Shown here: piece after piece, positions 46,537 through 56,949 of the stretch
Numbering within the stretch: position 1 is the first letter of the stretch
Layout: each line of letters begins with the position of its first letter
Assembly (NCBI GenBank): GCA_000333855.2
Contig: CM007340.1
Coordinates: 87,147-151,146 of the forward strand
Length of the DNA: 64,000 bases
DNA from: Endotrypanum monterogeii
Lineage: Eukaryota > Euglenozoa > Kinetoplastea > Trypanosomatida > Trypanosomatidae
Reading direction: 5' to 3'
Program-made: the position numbers and the translations under genes
The notes under the pieces: generated by a model
What the model saw: the letters and a program-made list of their open reading frames with translations, nothing else
Database searches by the model: none
What the model was told of the DNA's origin: nothing

Positions 46537-47315
46537 ATGTATACGAACACAAATCAAAAAAAAAAAGTATCAAAACAATTATGGTGGCAATCTGCAACTG
46601 ACCTCCTCCTCGCATTCTGTTGAATAAATTCATCTTCTCCCCGCACTTTTTTTGTTCATACAACTCAGTGATTTTGGGATAACGGTGCTCTCTGGTCTCC
46701 ATCCACACAGAGCTTGTGATTTATTGCAGCACATACGTTACACGCAAAGAGAGAGAGATCTGGTAGACATGGTAAGAAAAAAAAGGAGGTGTTACTCGCT
46801 TTCACTTCCCTCATCACCCAAGTTCGGGAAACAATTCCCCGAACTGTTTATGGTGTACGTCGGCGAGGGCGGCGTGTGTGTGTGTGTGTGTGTGTGTGTG
46901 GGGGGGTTCATAACCACAACCTTTTTTTGCAATTATGGGTCGTGTAGGCGCCAGATGAGTAGTAGAAAAAAGAAATGTGAACAAAAAATGAGTATTTCGC
47001 GCTGACGACAATCTTTTTCAGAACATCTTCACAATCGGTACACTTCCAGCCCTCCCTCTCCCCTCAGTAGAGTTGTAAATTTGAGTTTTGTGCAGTTATT
47101 ATTTTCAAAGAAGGAGCTTCTGCGCGCATGACGCCCCGCGTGTCTGTTTATTGTGTCAATGAATGATATCTGTGTAGGCGTAGATTCAGAAAAAAAAATT
47201 TTTTTTACTTGCGCGCTAAATACCAAAACAATTTTTTTTTCTTTTTCGATGTTCTGGATTACGTTGAACCTCTCTATTTGAATAACGCACTTCCCCTTCC
47301 CCCCTCCCCCCCTCT

Positions 47316-47353
<38 letters not shown>

Positions 47354-48237
47354 TTATTTGCACTTGTGAGAGCGTCTGCTCTTCTTTTCGACTTTGTGTG
47401 GTCCTGTGGCGGTCTGGTATGACGAAGAGAGGAATACCATTCTTTGCTTTGGCTTGCGTGGCCTTCAGCGTGTCCATTGTGTGTGTGTGTGTGTGTGGTT
47501 TTGGCATTTTGAATATTTCCTTCGAGCTGTAGGGTTTCAGAAAGGGACGGAGTGTGAGTGAGGAGGAGAGATGTTTGGGACTAAAAAGAAACGGAAGGGA
47601 GCAGCTCTGTCATACAGTAGCACAATCCGCAAAGTAGCGCATTACATAAATGCGTCGAGAATCGACTCGACGACTCCGTCGGTGCGGAGCTGTCAATGAT
47701 GTCCATGCTTACTTTATATATATATATATGTATATATGTATGTATATGTATGTCTGTGCGCCGCCGACGCTTCCTGCAGCGTCCCCCACGCTTTCTTCTT
47801 TTACCGGGGTGCACGTTCGAGTCGGCTGGTTATTACTGAAGTCTCCCCCTTCCCCTGTGTCGGTGTGTTTTGTGTTTTGACATTAATCGCCTCCTCGTAT
47901 GCTTGCACCCTAATCCTCATCCCATTTCATTAACAGAAGAATAAAAAATACAAAAGAAGTTTTTGTTGTTGTTCTTGTGCTGATCGGAGGATATGATTTT
48001 GTTTGCTATGCCCCGTCTGTGCTCATTAAGTTTGTGCTCGCTTTCTTGATTCTATATCACTCGAACATATCGATAGACAATGAGCTATACTCCCCGAGTG
48101 TCTGTATGTTTCTCTCTCTGCATGTGCGGATACGCTGCGTCGCATTCCTTGCGATGCCGCGCTTTTATCTGCTCATATTGTTTAATGAAAAAAAAAGTTG
48201 ATAGAGGGAAAACAACGATGCATGAGTGCAACCAATG

Positions 48238-48259
48238 TATAAATAAAAAAATAATAATA

Positions 48260-48295
<36 letters not shown>

Positions 48296-48317
48296 TTATT
48301 TATTATTATTATTTATA
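48238..48317. repeat. Long AT-only imperfect palindrome
   Basis: A central (TA)n run (48264-48291) is flanked on the left by AATAAAAAAATAATAATAA and on the right by TTATTTATTTATTATTATT, roughly reverse complements. The whole can fold into an ~35-base-pair imperfect hairpin or cruciform. Confidence 0.8.
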
Positions 48318-49671
48318 TGTTTTTTAAAAGTTTGTAGTAGTGTTCTCATCGCTGCGAGCACCTGAGTTTTCTAATACACAAACACACTTCCAGGCAAATC
48401 CACGAAAAAGAAATAGTCCGATCATGTTAGTTTTTTTACAAACACACCTACATCAGCACGAAAGGCTGAAGGATGAACATATTTCTCTTGAAGAAAAACA
48501 TCCTAAGCATCTCTGCGATGTCATGACAGAGGTGAGGTGGGCGGGTGTGCGGCACACTCCCCTCCGTCTTTCCCTCCCTCCTCACCACCCGTCGGCACAG
48601 CCTCGCTGAATGAATTCATTCGCTCTTAAAGTGGGCTTTTTTTGTCAAACTATTTTTTTCTTTCTCTTCTCCACCCCTCTTCGTCACTCCACTGCATGTG
48701 ATTTATATCTTCTCTCGTGCTTCTCTCACGAGACCACTTTTTTTTTTTTATTCACCTGATCGGTGCTTTGGAATTCTTCTCCACTTGCCCACTCGTTTGA
48801 AGGTGGTCTCGCATCTTCGTTCAAACCACCACCACCGCCAACTTGTTCGAGCTTCCTCGTCGCTACCCGATCAGCGCTGTCGTGGCGTGTATTTTGGGTC
48901 GCGTTCATATAATGGGCATGGAGAAAGAAAAATAGGGCTTCCTCGACTTACCCTCCGATTTGACGTGTCTGGATCGCCGTCCGAAGGACACTGACGCGGT
49001 GTCTATTCACCGGTTGGTGTAGAAAAACGTCCAGGACCCTTGGCTTAAAAAAATATATATATATATTTTGTTGTGTTATTTTCCTTGTTTGCAAGAGCGG
49101 GCCCAATCGTGGAGGGACGAGTAGGAGAGACCGTGTGCGTAGTGTGTGTGCCATATTCACGCCATGCCCGTAGGGTCGAGGACGACGAGGACATAGATAA
49201 CAGCACGAAACAAAAAAGGGGGAAGATATTTGGGAGAGACAGAAAAGGAAAAGTTGTGTAGTGTTCGTGTCGAGGAGCCACAATACGATATCGAGACACA
49301 CATTAAACTCCGCTACAAAAAGATTCCCCCCCCCCACACACACAGAGGGAGAGGCCCTGTCGTTATCATTTTCAAAATCATCGTCTTGTTTCGCTTCAAT
49401 CTTTTCTTTTTTCTCTTAGCCTATTTGCTAGTGCGTGGCCGCAGTGTTTGGTTGCACGTCTTCTCAACGTGCTGCTCCTTTTTGACGTTGATTTTTTTTT
49501 TTCTGTGTGTGTTGATTATTTCCCCCCTCTTTTGTAACAAGTGCTTCTACTCATACTGTGCCGAAGCGTTTCTTGTTTCCCTGCGCCTCTCTGTGTGCCT
49601 GTGCCTGTGCCTGTGCGTGTGCCTGTGTTTGTGTGTGTGTGTGTATCTGTGGAGGGCGTGTCACTGATAAA

Positions 49672-52600
49672 ATGGAGACGCTGTTGCTTCGAATTCGCGC
49701 CTCCGAGTGGTACGGGCGTGTTCAGCTTTCCCTCATTTTTGTGACGGAGGGCGTGATGTCACTCCGTTCCGGTGTCTTCTGGACGCTTTCCTATGTACTT
49801 CTCCTGGCGCTCATGTATCTCTTCCACTCGCCTTTCCGTCTGCAGGTGGAGACGCGAACGGACTGGTATGCGCAGGTGACAAAGGGACTGCAGGTATGGC
49901 TGGCGGTGGTGCTCATCGGCTTTCATGTAGGGCCGCATGTAGTGGAGTCGCGGTCTCGCGCTTCCGCAGCGATGGTGTCGAAGTATTCGACCCCCAGTGA
50001 GGCGCCCGACATCTTCGTTGAGGACACTGCTGCAACGATATTCTTTCCGACTTTCTGCTTCAATACCGCCTTCTGTCTTTTCCTGCACAAAATCAAACGC
50101 AGGTACAAGCTCGACTTCACGTATGGGTCTAGCTTCACGGTGGTGATCATCAACTCGGTGCTCCTGTCGAGCTTTGCGACGATGCACTACACAATGTGCA
50201 GTGAGGTCTTCTCAACCGGGGAGGCCACCGTCGGGGCCTGCCAAGGGGCCTGGGAGGCCTCGTCCATCAATGCCCCAGCACCGCTGTCGGCTTGGACGGG
50301 AACATCTCGAATCATTTGCCCACAGCCTGTGACAGAGAGACCCTTTGCTTGCATTGCCTTTTTATGCTTCCTCTGCGTACTGTTTATGGTGGTGGATTAC
50401 TTGTACAAGAAACACGTCGCCGACGGAGACCCTTGGCGCGGCATCCTGTGGGCTGACCTATATCCAGAAAAAGCCGCAAGGTCCGACTCCCGAATGACTG
50501 CTGCATCGCACGCCTCTTCCATCTCTCGGCGCTGGGGGCGGCTGCGCACCCTCCTGAAAAAAAAAGCGCTGGCAGATCATCTTGGAGTTGCCGAAGGTGA
50601 TCCACGACTGCAGGAGGCTCTCCCAAGGACCATTTCTCTTCTGGTTCGAGAAGCAGAGACAAATCGGGTCCTCCATGATGACTCGAGTCCGGCTGGTTGG
50701 CAGGACGAGCACGGCCAACTTGCTTTGGCAAGCGGACAATACGTTTCTCACCCCACGAACCGACCAGGCATGGTGCCGTGGTTCTCCACCTTTATCATGG
50801 CGACGACGTGGCAGGCGCTGGCACGCATGTCGCTTGAGTTCCTCACATTCGATGTGCGTGTGCTTCAGCATTACGTCACGCCGAAGCTGTTCGAGTTACA
50901 CTTCCAGTCTTCGCTGAAGCGTTTGCCGAGCCTCAGCGCGGGTGACGAAGATCATCGCCTGAGCACCAACGACAAGCTTGGTACGCGGGACACTTCTTCC
51001 CCCTGCGATGATACGTTAAAGTCTGCACAACTTCCGCCTACGGCGACCCAGCCAGCCCGGCAGCAATCATCTCGGGAGCCTCAAGAAGACTGCGTGAAGG
51101 ACAATGATGCAAGTGTATGGTTCGACTGGATCGCCGATGTGGGGGATGGCTTCAATCCAACGTACGCAATGGCCCGACTTCTGGCAAAACCGCTGCTCAC
51201 GCTGCCGCTGCGCCGCTCCTCTGGGAAGACAGGGGGTCTCGCGATGTTGTCGAAGCCCAACAATTCCAAGTCGCCAGGCTCTGTAGGCGACGGCAGCGCA
51301 TCACGAGCGTTGCCGAATCTCGAGACGGGTGGCTTTGTTACCCTGCCGCGCGGGTCGTTCGTGTTGGTGGGAGGCGACCTCGCCTACCCCAGCCCCAACG
51401 ACGAGACATACACGATGCGCTTGTTCGAGCCGTACCACGACGCGATGAGCGGGAACACGCGACTGCAGACTGAGTTTCATGCGCAGCAAAATCGCGTGCT
51501 TGTTGCAGACGTGAGTGATGTTGACATCGCGCACGTGCACCTGCTGGATGCTGCGACCGTGTCTGCGATGGCGACGGGGCGTGCTGCGCTGTGCACGGGG
51601 TGCGCGACGGTGGAGGAGGCACTGCGAAGTGTGCCACTTCTGTTTGCAATACCCGGTAACCACGACTGGTTCGACGGGCTGACGACGTACCGCAAGTACA
51701 TCATTGAGCGCATGTGGATCGGCGGGTGGCTGATGCCGCAGCGAAGCAGCTTTTTTGTGCTTCGGCTGCCGTGCAACTGGTTTATTTTGTGCTGTGACAC
51801 GGGTAACATCCAGGATATCGATGTAGCGCAGCGCAACTACTTCCTGGGTGTGATCGAGAAGCACATGGATGTGGAGAGCTGCGTGATCCTCGCGGCGCAT
51901 GAGCCGGGTTGGGTGTATGATGCAATGCTGCAGACGTCAAAGCTGACTCAGCCCGAGCTGTCAAGGGTGGCTGCTGCGCTCGGCACCCGTCTGCGTCTGC
52001 GACTGGCGGGTGACATCCATCATTACTCGCGCCACGTGCCTGCAGAGGCGGCGTCGGAGGCCGCAACGCTGGTGGTGAGCGGCGGCGGCGGAGCTTTCCT
52101 GCACGGTGCGCGGGACGATGTCATCATTTCCCAGAGAACGAGGTATCGACGCGCTTGTGCTTTCCCGGATCGAGACACATTCGTGAGCATGGCTTCGCGT
52201 CTCTGGGGCTTCCGCGTCATCAACTGGAAGTTCGACCTCATTATTGGAGTGTGCGGCTTTCTCGTCGTGGTGTCGCTCCTGCCACAGACGATCGAGGGCG
52301 GTCGGCACCGTTCGGAGAGCGGCCCGCTCATGACGCTGCCCGACGCGGTGGAGGCGTGGTGGGAACAGGTGTGCGTGTATGTGGTGACTTTGTTCACCAA
52401 GGGCATCGCATCTGTATTGGCCAGTCTCGGCTTTTTCGCCGTCTTCGCAGTTGCCGGCTCGGAGAAGAACATCTCTGTGTGGCTGCGGCTCCTGCACTCT
52501 TTTTTTTGGAGTTTCCTCACCGTGTTCACATGCTGCGGGATGTTGGCCTATCTGATTTGCACATTGCAGTACATGGTGGAGAATAAGCTGCTGGTGTCTG

Positions 52601-53358
52601 CTGACGGCCACTGGGGCAGTGTTGTCGAGGATAGGGTGCGCGCCTCGGTCGATGGTTTACTCAATCACACACAACGAATACTACGCGGAGCGGACGCCAT
52701 CGTTGCTGCCGACGAGCTGCGACTTCTCCAGACGTCTTTTTATGGCGGTTCATTGGTGAGCTGGTGCGGTGTGCTCCTGCGCTGCCTCGATCCGTTCGAG
52801 ATGCTTGCCTATCTCTCCGAGAAGGTGAGCTCATCTAAAATGGGGACCTTCTCGGAGGATGCCAGCCGTTTGGACGAGGCGCTCTACTACTTATATTTCG
52901 TTTTCTTCTACTGGATTCTGGTAACGCCGCTCGTGTCTTTTCTCATTGGGAGCTACCTGGTGTGCTCTGTGACTTTGTTCGACTGCCTCTTCGATCCCGC
53001 TTACTCAGCCTTCCAAATTGAAGAGTATAAACATTTCTTGCGCTTCCGCCTTGTCACGGCGACGCGGGAGCTTCACACCTATGTAGTCGCCATGAGGCAA
53101 GTACCCAAGTCATGGAACAAAGACTCTGCGCATCAGGAGGAGGTGAAGAATGGTGCACTGAAAGCAGCCCCACCACACCTACGTGCCCATCCGAGCCGCT
53201 GGCAGGGAAGGCATCGAGCATTCACCAGGCGCGATGACGGGGGTCACCTCGTCTCGGAGGAGGGTGTGGAGGAGGGCGTGGAGGTTCTCGAGCATTTTGT
53301 GTGTGCTCCCCACCAGCCGCCGACGGCGACGTCAGTGAGGAGGAGAGACACAGAGTAG
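49672..53358 (+). CDS. Large polytopic membrane metallophosphoesterase
   Basis: The start is the ATG at 49672 (METLLLRIRASEW); the frame runs further up only through GT-repeat DNA. The 1,228-residue protein has hydrophobic segments in the first ~250 residues, a calcineurin-like phosphoesterase domain in the middle, and several more membrane helices from ~860 to 1,110. Metal-site motifs appear in order: ADVGDGFNPT (~487) in place of the common D-x-H, GGDLAYPSPND (~567), GNHDWFDGL (~662), AAHEPGW (~742) and GDIHHYSRH (~780), followed by a Gly-rich loop. The set of Asp, Asn and His ligands looks complete, so hydrolase activity is likely. The substrate (phosphoprotein, nucleotide or lipid head group) is unknown. 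Similar membrane-bound forms are known in plants and protists. Confidence 0.85.
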   Translation: METLLLRIRASEWYGRVQLSLIFVTEGVMSLRSGVFWTLSYVLLLALMYLFHSPFRLQVETRTDWYAQVTKGLQVWLAVVLIGFHVGPHVVESRSRASAAMVSKYSTPSEAPDIFVEDTAATIFFPTFCFNTAFCLFLHKIKRRYKLDFTYGSSFTVVIINSVLLSSFATMHYTMCSEVFSTGEATVGACQGAWEASSINAPAPLSAWTGTSRIICPQPVTERPFACIAFLCFLCVLFMVVDYLYKKHVADGDPWRGILWADLYPEKAARSDSRMTAASHASSISRRWGRLRTLLKKKALADHLGVAEGDPRLQEALPRTISLLVREAETNRVLHDDSSPAGWQDEHGQLALASGQYVSHPTNRPGMVPWFSTFIMATTWQALARMSLEFLTFDVRVLQHYVTPKLFELHFQSSLKRLPSLSAGDEDHRLSTNDKLGTRDTSSPCDDTLKSAQLPPTATQPARQQSSREPQEDCVKDNDASVWFDWIADVGDGFNPTYAMARLLAKPLLTLPLRRSSGKTGGLAMLSKPNNSKSPGSVGDGSASRALPNLETGGFVTLPRGSFVLVGGDLAYPSPNDETYTMRLFEPYHDAMSGNTRLQTEFHAQQNRVLVADVSDVDIAHVHLLDAATVSAMATGRAALCTGCATVEEALRSVPLLFAIPGNHDWFDGLTTYRKYIIERMWIGGWLMPQRSSFFVLRLPCNWFILCCDTGNIQDIDVAQRNYFLGVIEKHMDVESCVILAAHEPGWVYDAMLQTSKLTQPELSRVAAALGTRLRLRLAGDIHHYSRHVPAEAASEAATLVVSGGGGAFLHGARDDVIISQRTRYRRACAFPDRDTFVSMASRLWGFRVINWKFDLIIGVCGFLVVVSLLPQTIEGGRHRSESGPLMTLPDAVEAWWEQVCVYVVTLFTKGIASVLASLGFFAVFAVAGSEKNISVWLRLLHSFFWSFLTVFTCCGMLAYLICTLQYMVENKLLVSADGHWGSVVEDRVRASVDGLLNHTQRILRGADAIVAADELRLLQTSFYGGSLVSWCGVLLRCLDPFEMLAYLSEKVSSSKMGTFSEDASRLDEALYYLYFVFFYWILVTPLVSFLIGSYLVCSVTLFDCLFDPAYSAFQIEEYKHFLRFRLVTATRELHTYVVAMRQVPKSWNKDSAHQEEVKNGALKAAPPHLRAHPSRWQGRHRAFTRRDDGGHLVSEEGVEEGVEVLEHFVCAPHQPPTATSVRRRDTE

Positions 53359-53571
53359 CGTCTCTTGTTTCATTGTTTGATGTGTGTTTTTTTTTCAAGA
53401 GTGCGAAGAAAGTTGTCTTGGGGCTCTTCACGGACACCTTATCTTCGTTTTAATCTTATGATTTGACTGTGAAGAGGGAGTTTTTTTTTTTGTTGTTGTT
53501 GTTGTTTGGTGGAGGGGAAGCGATCTCGTCACGTCTATACATGCCTTTGTCACGTTGAAAATTCACACATT

Positions 53572-53638
<67 letters not shown>

Positions 53639-54090
53639 GTTGTTTTCTTTTTTTCGCTCCCCCCTTCTCCCCGCGCGATGCCTGCGCAAGAGCAGGTATA
53701 GCTTTATTCACCCCGTCTTTTTTTTTTCGTTTGCAGCAGCAGGTGCATGCTTCTCCGTTTCTATCCGAAAAAAAGAAGAGCCTAGCGGAGCGGCGCAGTT
53801 TATGCAGATGCTTGCTCCCTTTCATTTTCTCTGTACCCCACCTAAAGAGACGGACAGTGAACACCGTCTTCCCTTCTTCTCTCCTTCATTTCGCGCACTT
53901 CACGTGCATTATTTTTCCGCTGTTGCTCTGCTCCTTATCTTTCTTTGCCCCCCCCCCCCTCCAACCGCTCTCCGTTGATGATGCGATTAAGCAAGCCCCA
54001 CGTTTTCCTTCCTCCCCACTCTCCTCCACACACATACGCACGCACACACACACACACGCATACATACGGACAGCAGGGGTAGCGGCCTTC
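53359..54090 (+). other. Intergenic region
   Basis: No gene is seen. It holds a (CA)n(TA)n compound microsatellite (53575-53633) and T/C-rich tracts. A CAG near 54071-54073 after (CA)n DNA could be the splice acceptor. An open frame from 53506 joins the Nudix gene but is translated repeat and pyrimidine-tract DNA. Confidence 0.65.
53575..53633 (+). repeat. Compound (CA)n(TA)n microsatellite
   Basis: About 15 CA units run directly into about 14 TA units. Confidence 0.95.
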
Positions 54091-55317
54091 ATGAGTTCAA
54101 AGCTCACTGTCGCTGTTCCACGGCTGGCCTCGACTATACTTCTTATCGCCCGAAATGAAACGCATGCTACGTCACAGTCGCAGTTGCAGCCGGTGACGGG
54201 CGTAAATGCTTCACATGAAAATGATATTCAGGTACTCATGATGAAGCGACACGGAGGGGCACGCTTTATGCCGAGCATGTATGTGTTTCCTGGTGGTGGT
54301 GTCGAGGGGGTCGACTACGTCACAGCAAAGCGTTATCTCGCGACACATCACCTTCTGCGTCTACAGAGCGCGCAAGAGTGTGACATCGATACCACCCAAG
54401 ACTTCGTGGAATCATGTGCGCAGCTGTCGCCCGAGCAGACTGAGGTGATAGCTTGGGCCTGCCGCGTGGCGGCACTGCGCGAACTCGCCGAAGAGGCTGC
54501 ATGTGTTCTTCGAAAAGATGGAAGCATATGTGCTGAGTCACTGTGGCTCAAGTCTCACGAGACACGTGATCGTGTGTGCTCTGGGGATCCTTCCACAGAC
54601 TCTGTTTTCCCCATCTACGATCTTTCTGCTGTTTCCCGTCTTCGTGCGGTCGCGCGGTGGGTGTCGCCACAGCATCTTAAATACCGCTATGACACGTATT
54701 TCTTTGCTGCGCTAGTGGACTCAGCATTGGTGGGCACAGGGGCACCTGATGCAGGGCACTTACCGCTTCCCAATCGGGCATCGAGCGACAAGGTGGAGAA
54801 CGCTGGCGGTGCTGCCCGCCTCATCCCACCACAGGAGCTGCCGCTCGTAGAGCAGGCCAGCGAGGTCTCGGAGCTGATCTGGTTGAGCCCGCTAGAGGCG
54901 TTACGGCGTCATGAGGATCCCAACGACGTTTTTTCACTCGCACCGCCGACATACTTGGTTTTGCATGGACTGTCTCTGCAGCCCAGCTTTGCTTCGATCG
55001 CGGCTGCCTGGGCGACACCACCGCACTCCGAGGAGGACCCTGTGAGAAAACCGTTCGGAAACCTGCCTTACCGCAGCACACTGCCATGTGTGGAGCCGCT
55101 CATCACCATGACCGAGGATGGGCAGCACATCAGGGACTTCGTGCTTCCGGCAAGCTACTTGCATGAGCGGGGCTGGTCTCTTCCAGACGGCAGGTACCGT
55201 TTTCCAGGTGAAAAATTTTACATCGACAGACATTTCATTCGCATGTTTGTTGGCTGCGCTGGGATCACAGGGGTAGAGGAGGACACTGTGGATAATGAAC
55301 ACACAATTCTGCACTGA
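54091..55317 (+). CDS. Nudix hydrolase, NUDT19-like
   Basis: NUDT19-type enzymes cleave coenzyme A and acyl-CoA at the diphosphate, usually in peroxisomes or mitochondria. The start is taken at MSSKLTVAVPRLASTILLIARNE, where protein-like sequence begins; the frame upstream is repeat DNA. The 408-residue product has VLMMKRHGGARFMPSMYVFP, then GGGVEG (~residue 66). An insertion of ~55 residues precedes the catalytic helix ALRELAEEAACVL (~128-140). A split Nudix box of this kind is characteristic of NUDT19. The catalytic Glu residues of REL-EE are present. No peroxisomal C-terminal tripeptide is seen (it ends TILH), so a cytosolic or mitochondrial location is more likely. The C-terminal half carries additional conserved-looking segments. 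Confidence 0.85.
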   Translation: MSSKLTVAVPRLASTILLIARNETHATSQSQLQPVTGVNASHENDIQVLMMKRHGGARFMPSMYVFPGGGVEGVDYVTAKRYLATHHLLRLQSAQECDIDTTQDFVESCAQLSPEQTEVIAWACRVAALRELAEEAACVLRKDGSICAESLWLKSHETRDRVCSGDPSTDSVFPIYDLSAVSRLRAVARWVSPQHLKYRYDTYFFAALVDSALVGTGAPDAGHLPLPNRASSDKVENAGGAARLIPPQELPLVEQASEVSELIWLSPLEALRRHEDPNDVFSLAPPTYLVLHGLSLQPSFASIAAAWATPPHSEEDPVRKPFGNLPYRSTLPCVEPLITMTEDGQHIRDFVLPASYLHERGWSLPDGRYRFPGEKFYIDRHFIRMFVGCAGITGVEEDTVDNEHTILH

Positions 55318-56949
55318 AGGTGTGGACGTTTTTTTTTTTTTTCAAGGCGGCGGCGGGAGGGGGGGGGCAGACACAATCATGGATAGTGAGCATGTGTCCT
55401 TTCCTTTTTTTTTTTGGTCTCCTTTTCCCCACGGAGAAATTATTCCGCGTTGAGCTGCACACGGAATTTTCAAGGGCTGCTCATACGTGTGTGGGTGACG
55501 GGTTTTTCACTTCGGCGCTTCATCTTCTCATCTGGTGATTCGGTTCGCGGGTGTTTCAGGTTCCAATTCTCTTCCTCTCCACCGTTTCCTTTTTCTGTGC
55601 GTGCGCTTCGTTCCTCGGTGGGCGTATACACACACACACACACACACACACATGCACACGCAGGGATGTGTGCTCGGTTGTTTCGAGTTCATAGATTTGA
55701 TATGACTTCAACACCCCATCAATCGCGTTCAGTCGCTTTGTGTGTGTATTCTCTTTCGCCTCGTTTCTTCCCCCTTCCCTTCCGTTCCTCTCCCCTCACT
55801 CTTGCGGGTTGTGCGTTGGTTGCAGCGTTTTGTTGATGTACGATTTTTTTTTCTGCCTTCCCCGTCTTTTTTTTTTTCTGGTTTCTTTTTCTCCCCCTTC
55901 CTCGGTCGCTGGGGAGCAGCTGCGCACGCGCTGCGAACTTGACGGACTGTAGCAGTGGGGTTGCAAAGTTAGTGTCTGTGTGAGTATGGTACACAGGCGA
56001 CTCTATGCAGCTACTCAGAAATGTGCCGATCCCAACAAACTGACGCCGGTGCGACGAACTCACCCACGTAAATGCCGCTGTGCTCTCACCCAAGCGCATC
56101 ACGTTACTCAGCGTTGAAGTTTTTCGAGATGGTGAGTTCCCCGTTCAGTGAGGTATGGGGCGTCTTCGGCTCTGCCTCATTTTTGTTTGTTTTAATCTCC
56201 CTTCCCCGCAGCTTCATTGTCTCTCTCATCCCTACGGTGGAAAGCTCATGTGTGTCCTATTCTTTTTTTTCACAACGAAAGGAAAAAAAAAGGGGTTTGA
56301 ATAGGGGACGCGGAGGAGGGGAGCGGGGAGACCTCCTGCAAGAGAGATGCATGTGCGAATGAATATTTCCAACCGTCTCCTTTCTTCTTCTCTCGACCTC
56401 ATTCAACGTCTGCTCTTTCCAGGGATAAGGTTGTATGCGTATAAAGTGCGAGCATACAAAGTTGACGGGGAAGGGGGTGCTTCGACAAATCAAACGATGA
56501 GATCAGTGCTGATCTTCCTCTTGCGTCCGCTTCCCAGTTTCTTTTCTTTTTCCGTTGGGTCTCACCAGCACAGACCCGCGTGCCGCAACTCATTATTTGA
56601 AGGAAAGGGCTAAGCGCCCCCCCCCTCCTCTCTCTCTCGTTCTCACGTCAGCGCGTGTGATCACTGCGAGCTACCTGCGCTTCTTTCTTGCACTAGCGCA
56701 CAGATGTCCACACCAAACTCGTTTTCGTGCGTCTTTTCTCACCCTCTCCGCCTTCATAAGTTGCCCATACACCCCTCTGGATAATAAAAGACGTTTTTTT
56801 TTTGTTGTGTGTGTGTGTGTTTGTGTGATACAGAAAGACAGACGAGCACCCGCTCTCACCAGTGCAAGGGAGGGGGGGGGGAGGGAAGGGGGCTGGCAAA
56901 GCACTGCTTAGAAGCACCCATACGCATACCTACACATACACTTAGACAC
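55318..56949 (+). other. 1.6-kb intergenic region
   Basis: No gene is supported. There is a G-run near 55357, a (CA)n run (~55627-55651), several T- and C-runs, a short (GT)n (~56805-56824) and a G-run near 56872. T/C-rich DNA near 56720-56800 is the likely polypyrimidine signal for the next gene. Confidence 0.65.

Larger units (their letters stand above)
44946..49671 (+). other. 4.7-kb intergenic region with a 175-base gap
   Basis: This is the longest stretch without a supported gene. Open frames here are T/C- or TA-derived. It contains (GT)n at ~45715-45730, 46873-46900 and ~47478-47497, and (TA)n at ~46131-46162, 46488-46534, 47317-47347 and 48264-48291. It also has a large AT palindrome (48238-48317) and 175 unknown bases (46261-46435). 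A gene hidden in the gap would have to be very small, unless the true gap is larger than shown. A splice acceptor for the next gene is probable at 49540-49541. Confidence 0.6.

Noticed and set aside
49558..49671. Upstream extension of the metallophosphoesterase
   Set aside because: The extra residues are Cys-Val-Cys repeats from GT-rich DNA and do not start with an ATG.
51961..52611. 216-codon antisense frame under the metallophosphoesterase
   Set aside because: It is a shadow of catalytic and membrane segments on the plus strand; His/Arg-rich composition is typical of antisense frames.
53506..54090. 195-codon upstream extension of the Nudix gene
   Set aside because: It is translated (CA)n, (TA)n and pyrimidine-tract DNA. 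Protein-like sequence begins at the ATG at 54091.
56809..56949. Upstream extension of RAD1
   Set aside because: It starts at a non-ATG codon in GT-rich DNA, and the RAD1-like fold begins just after the ATG at 56950.
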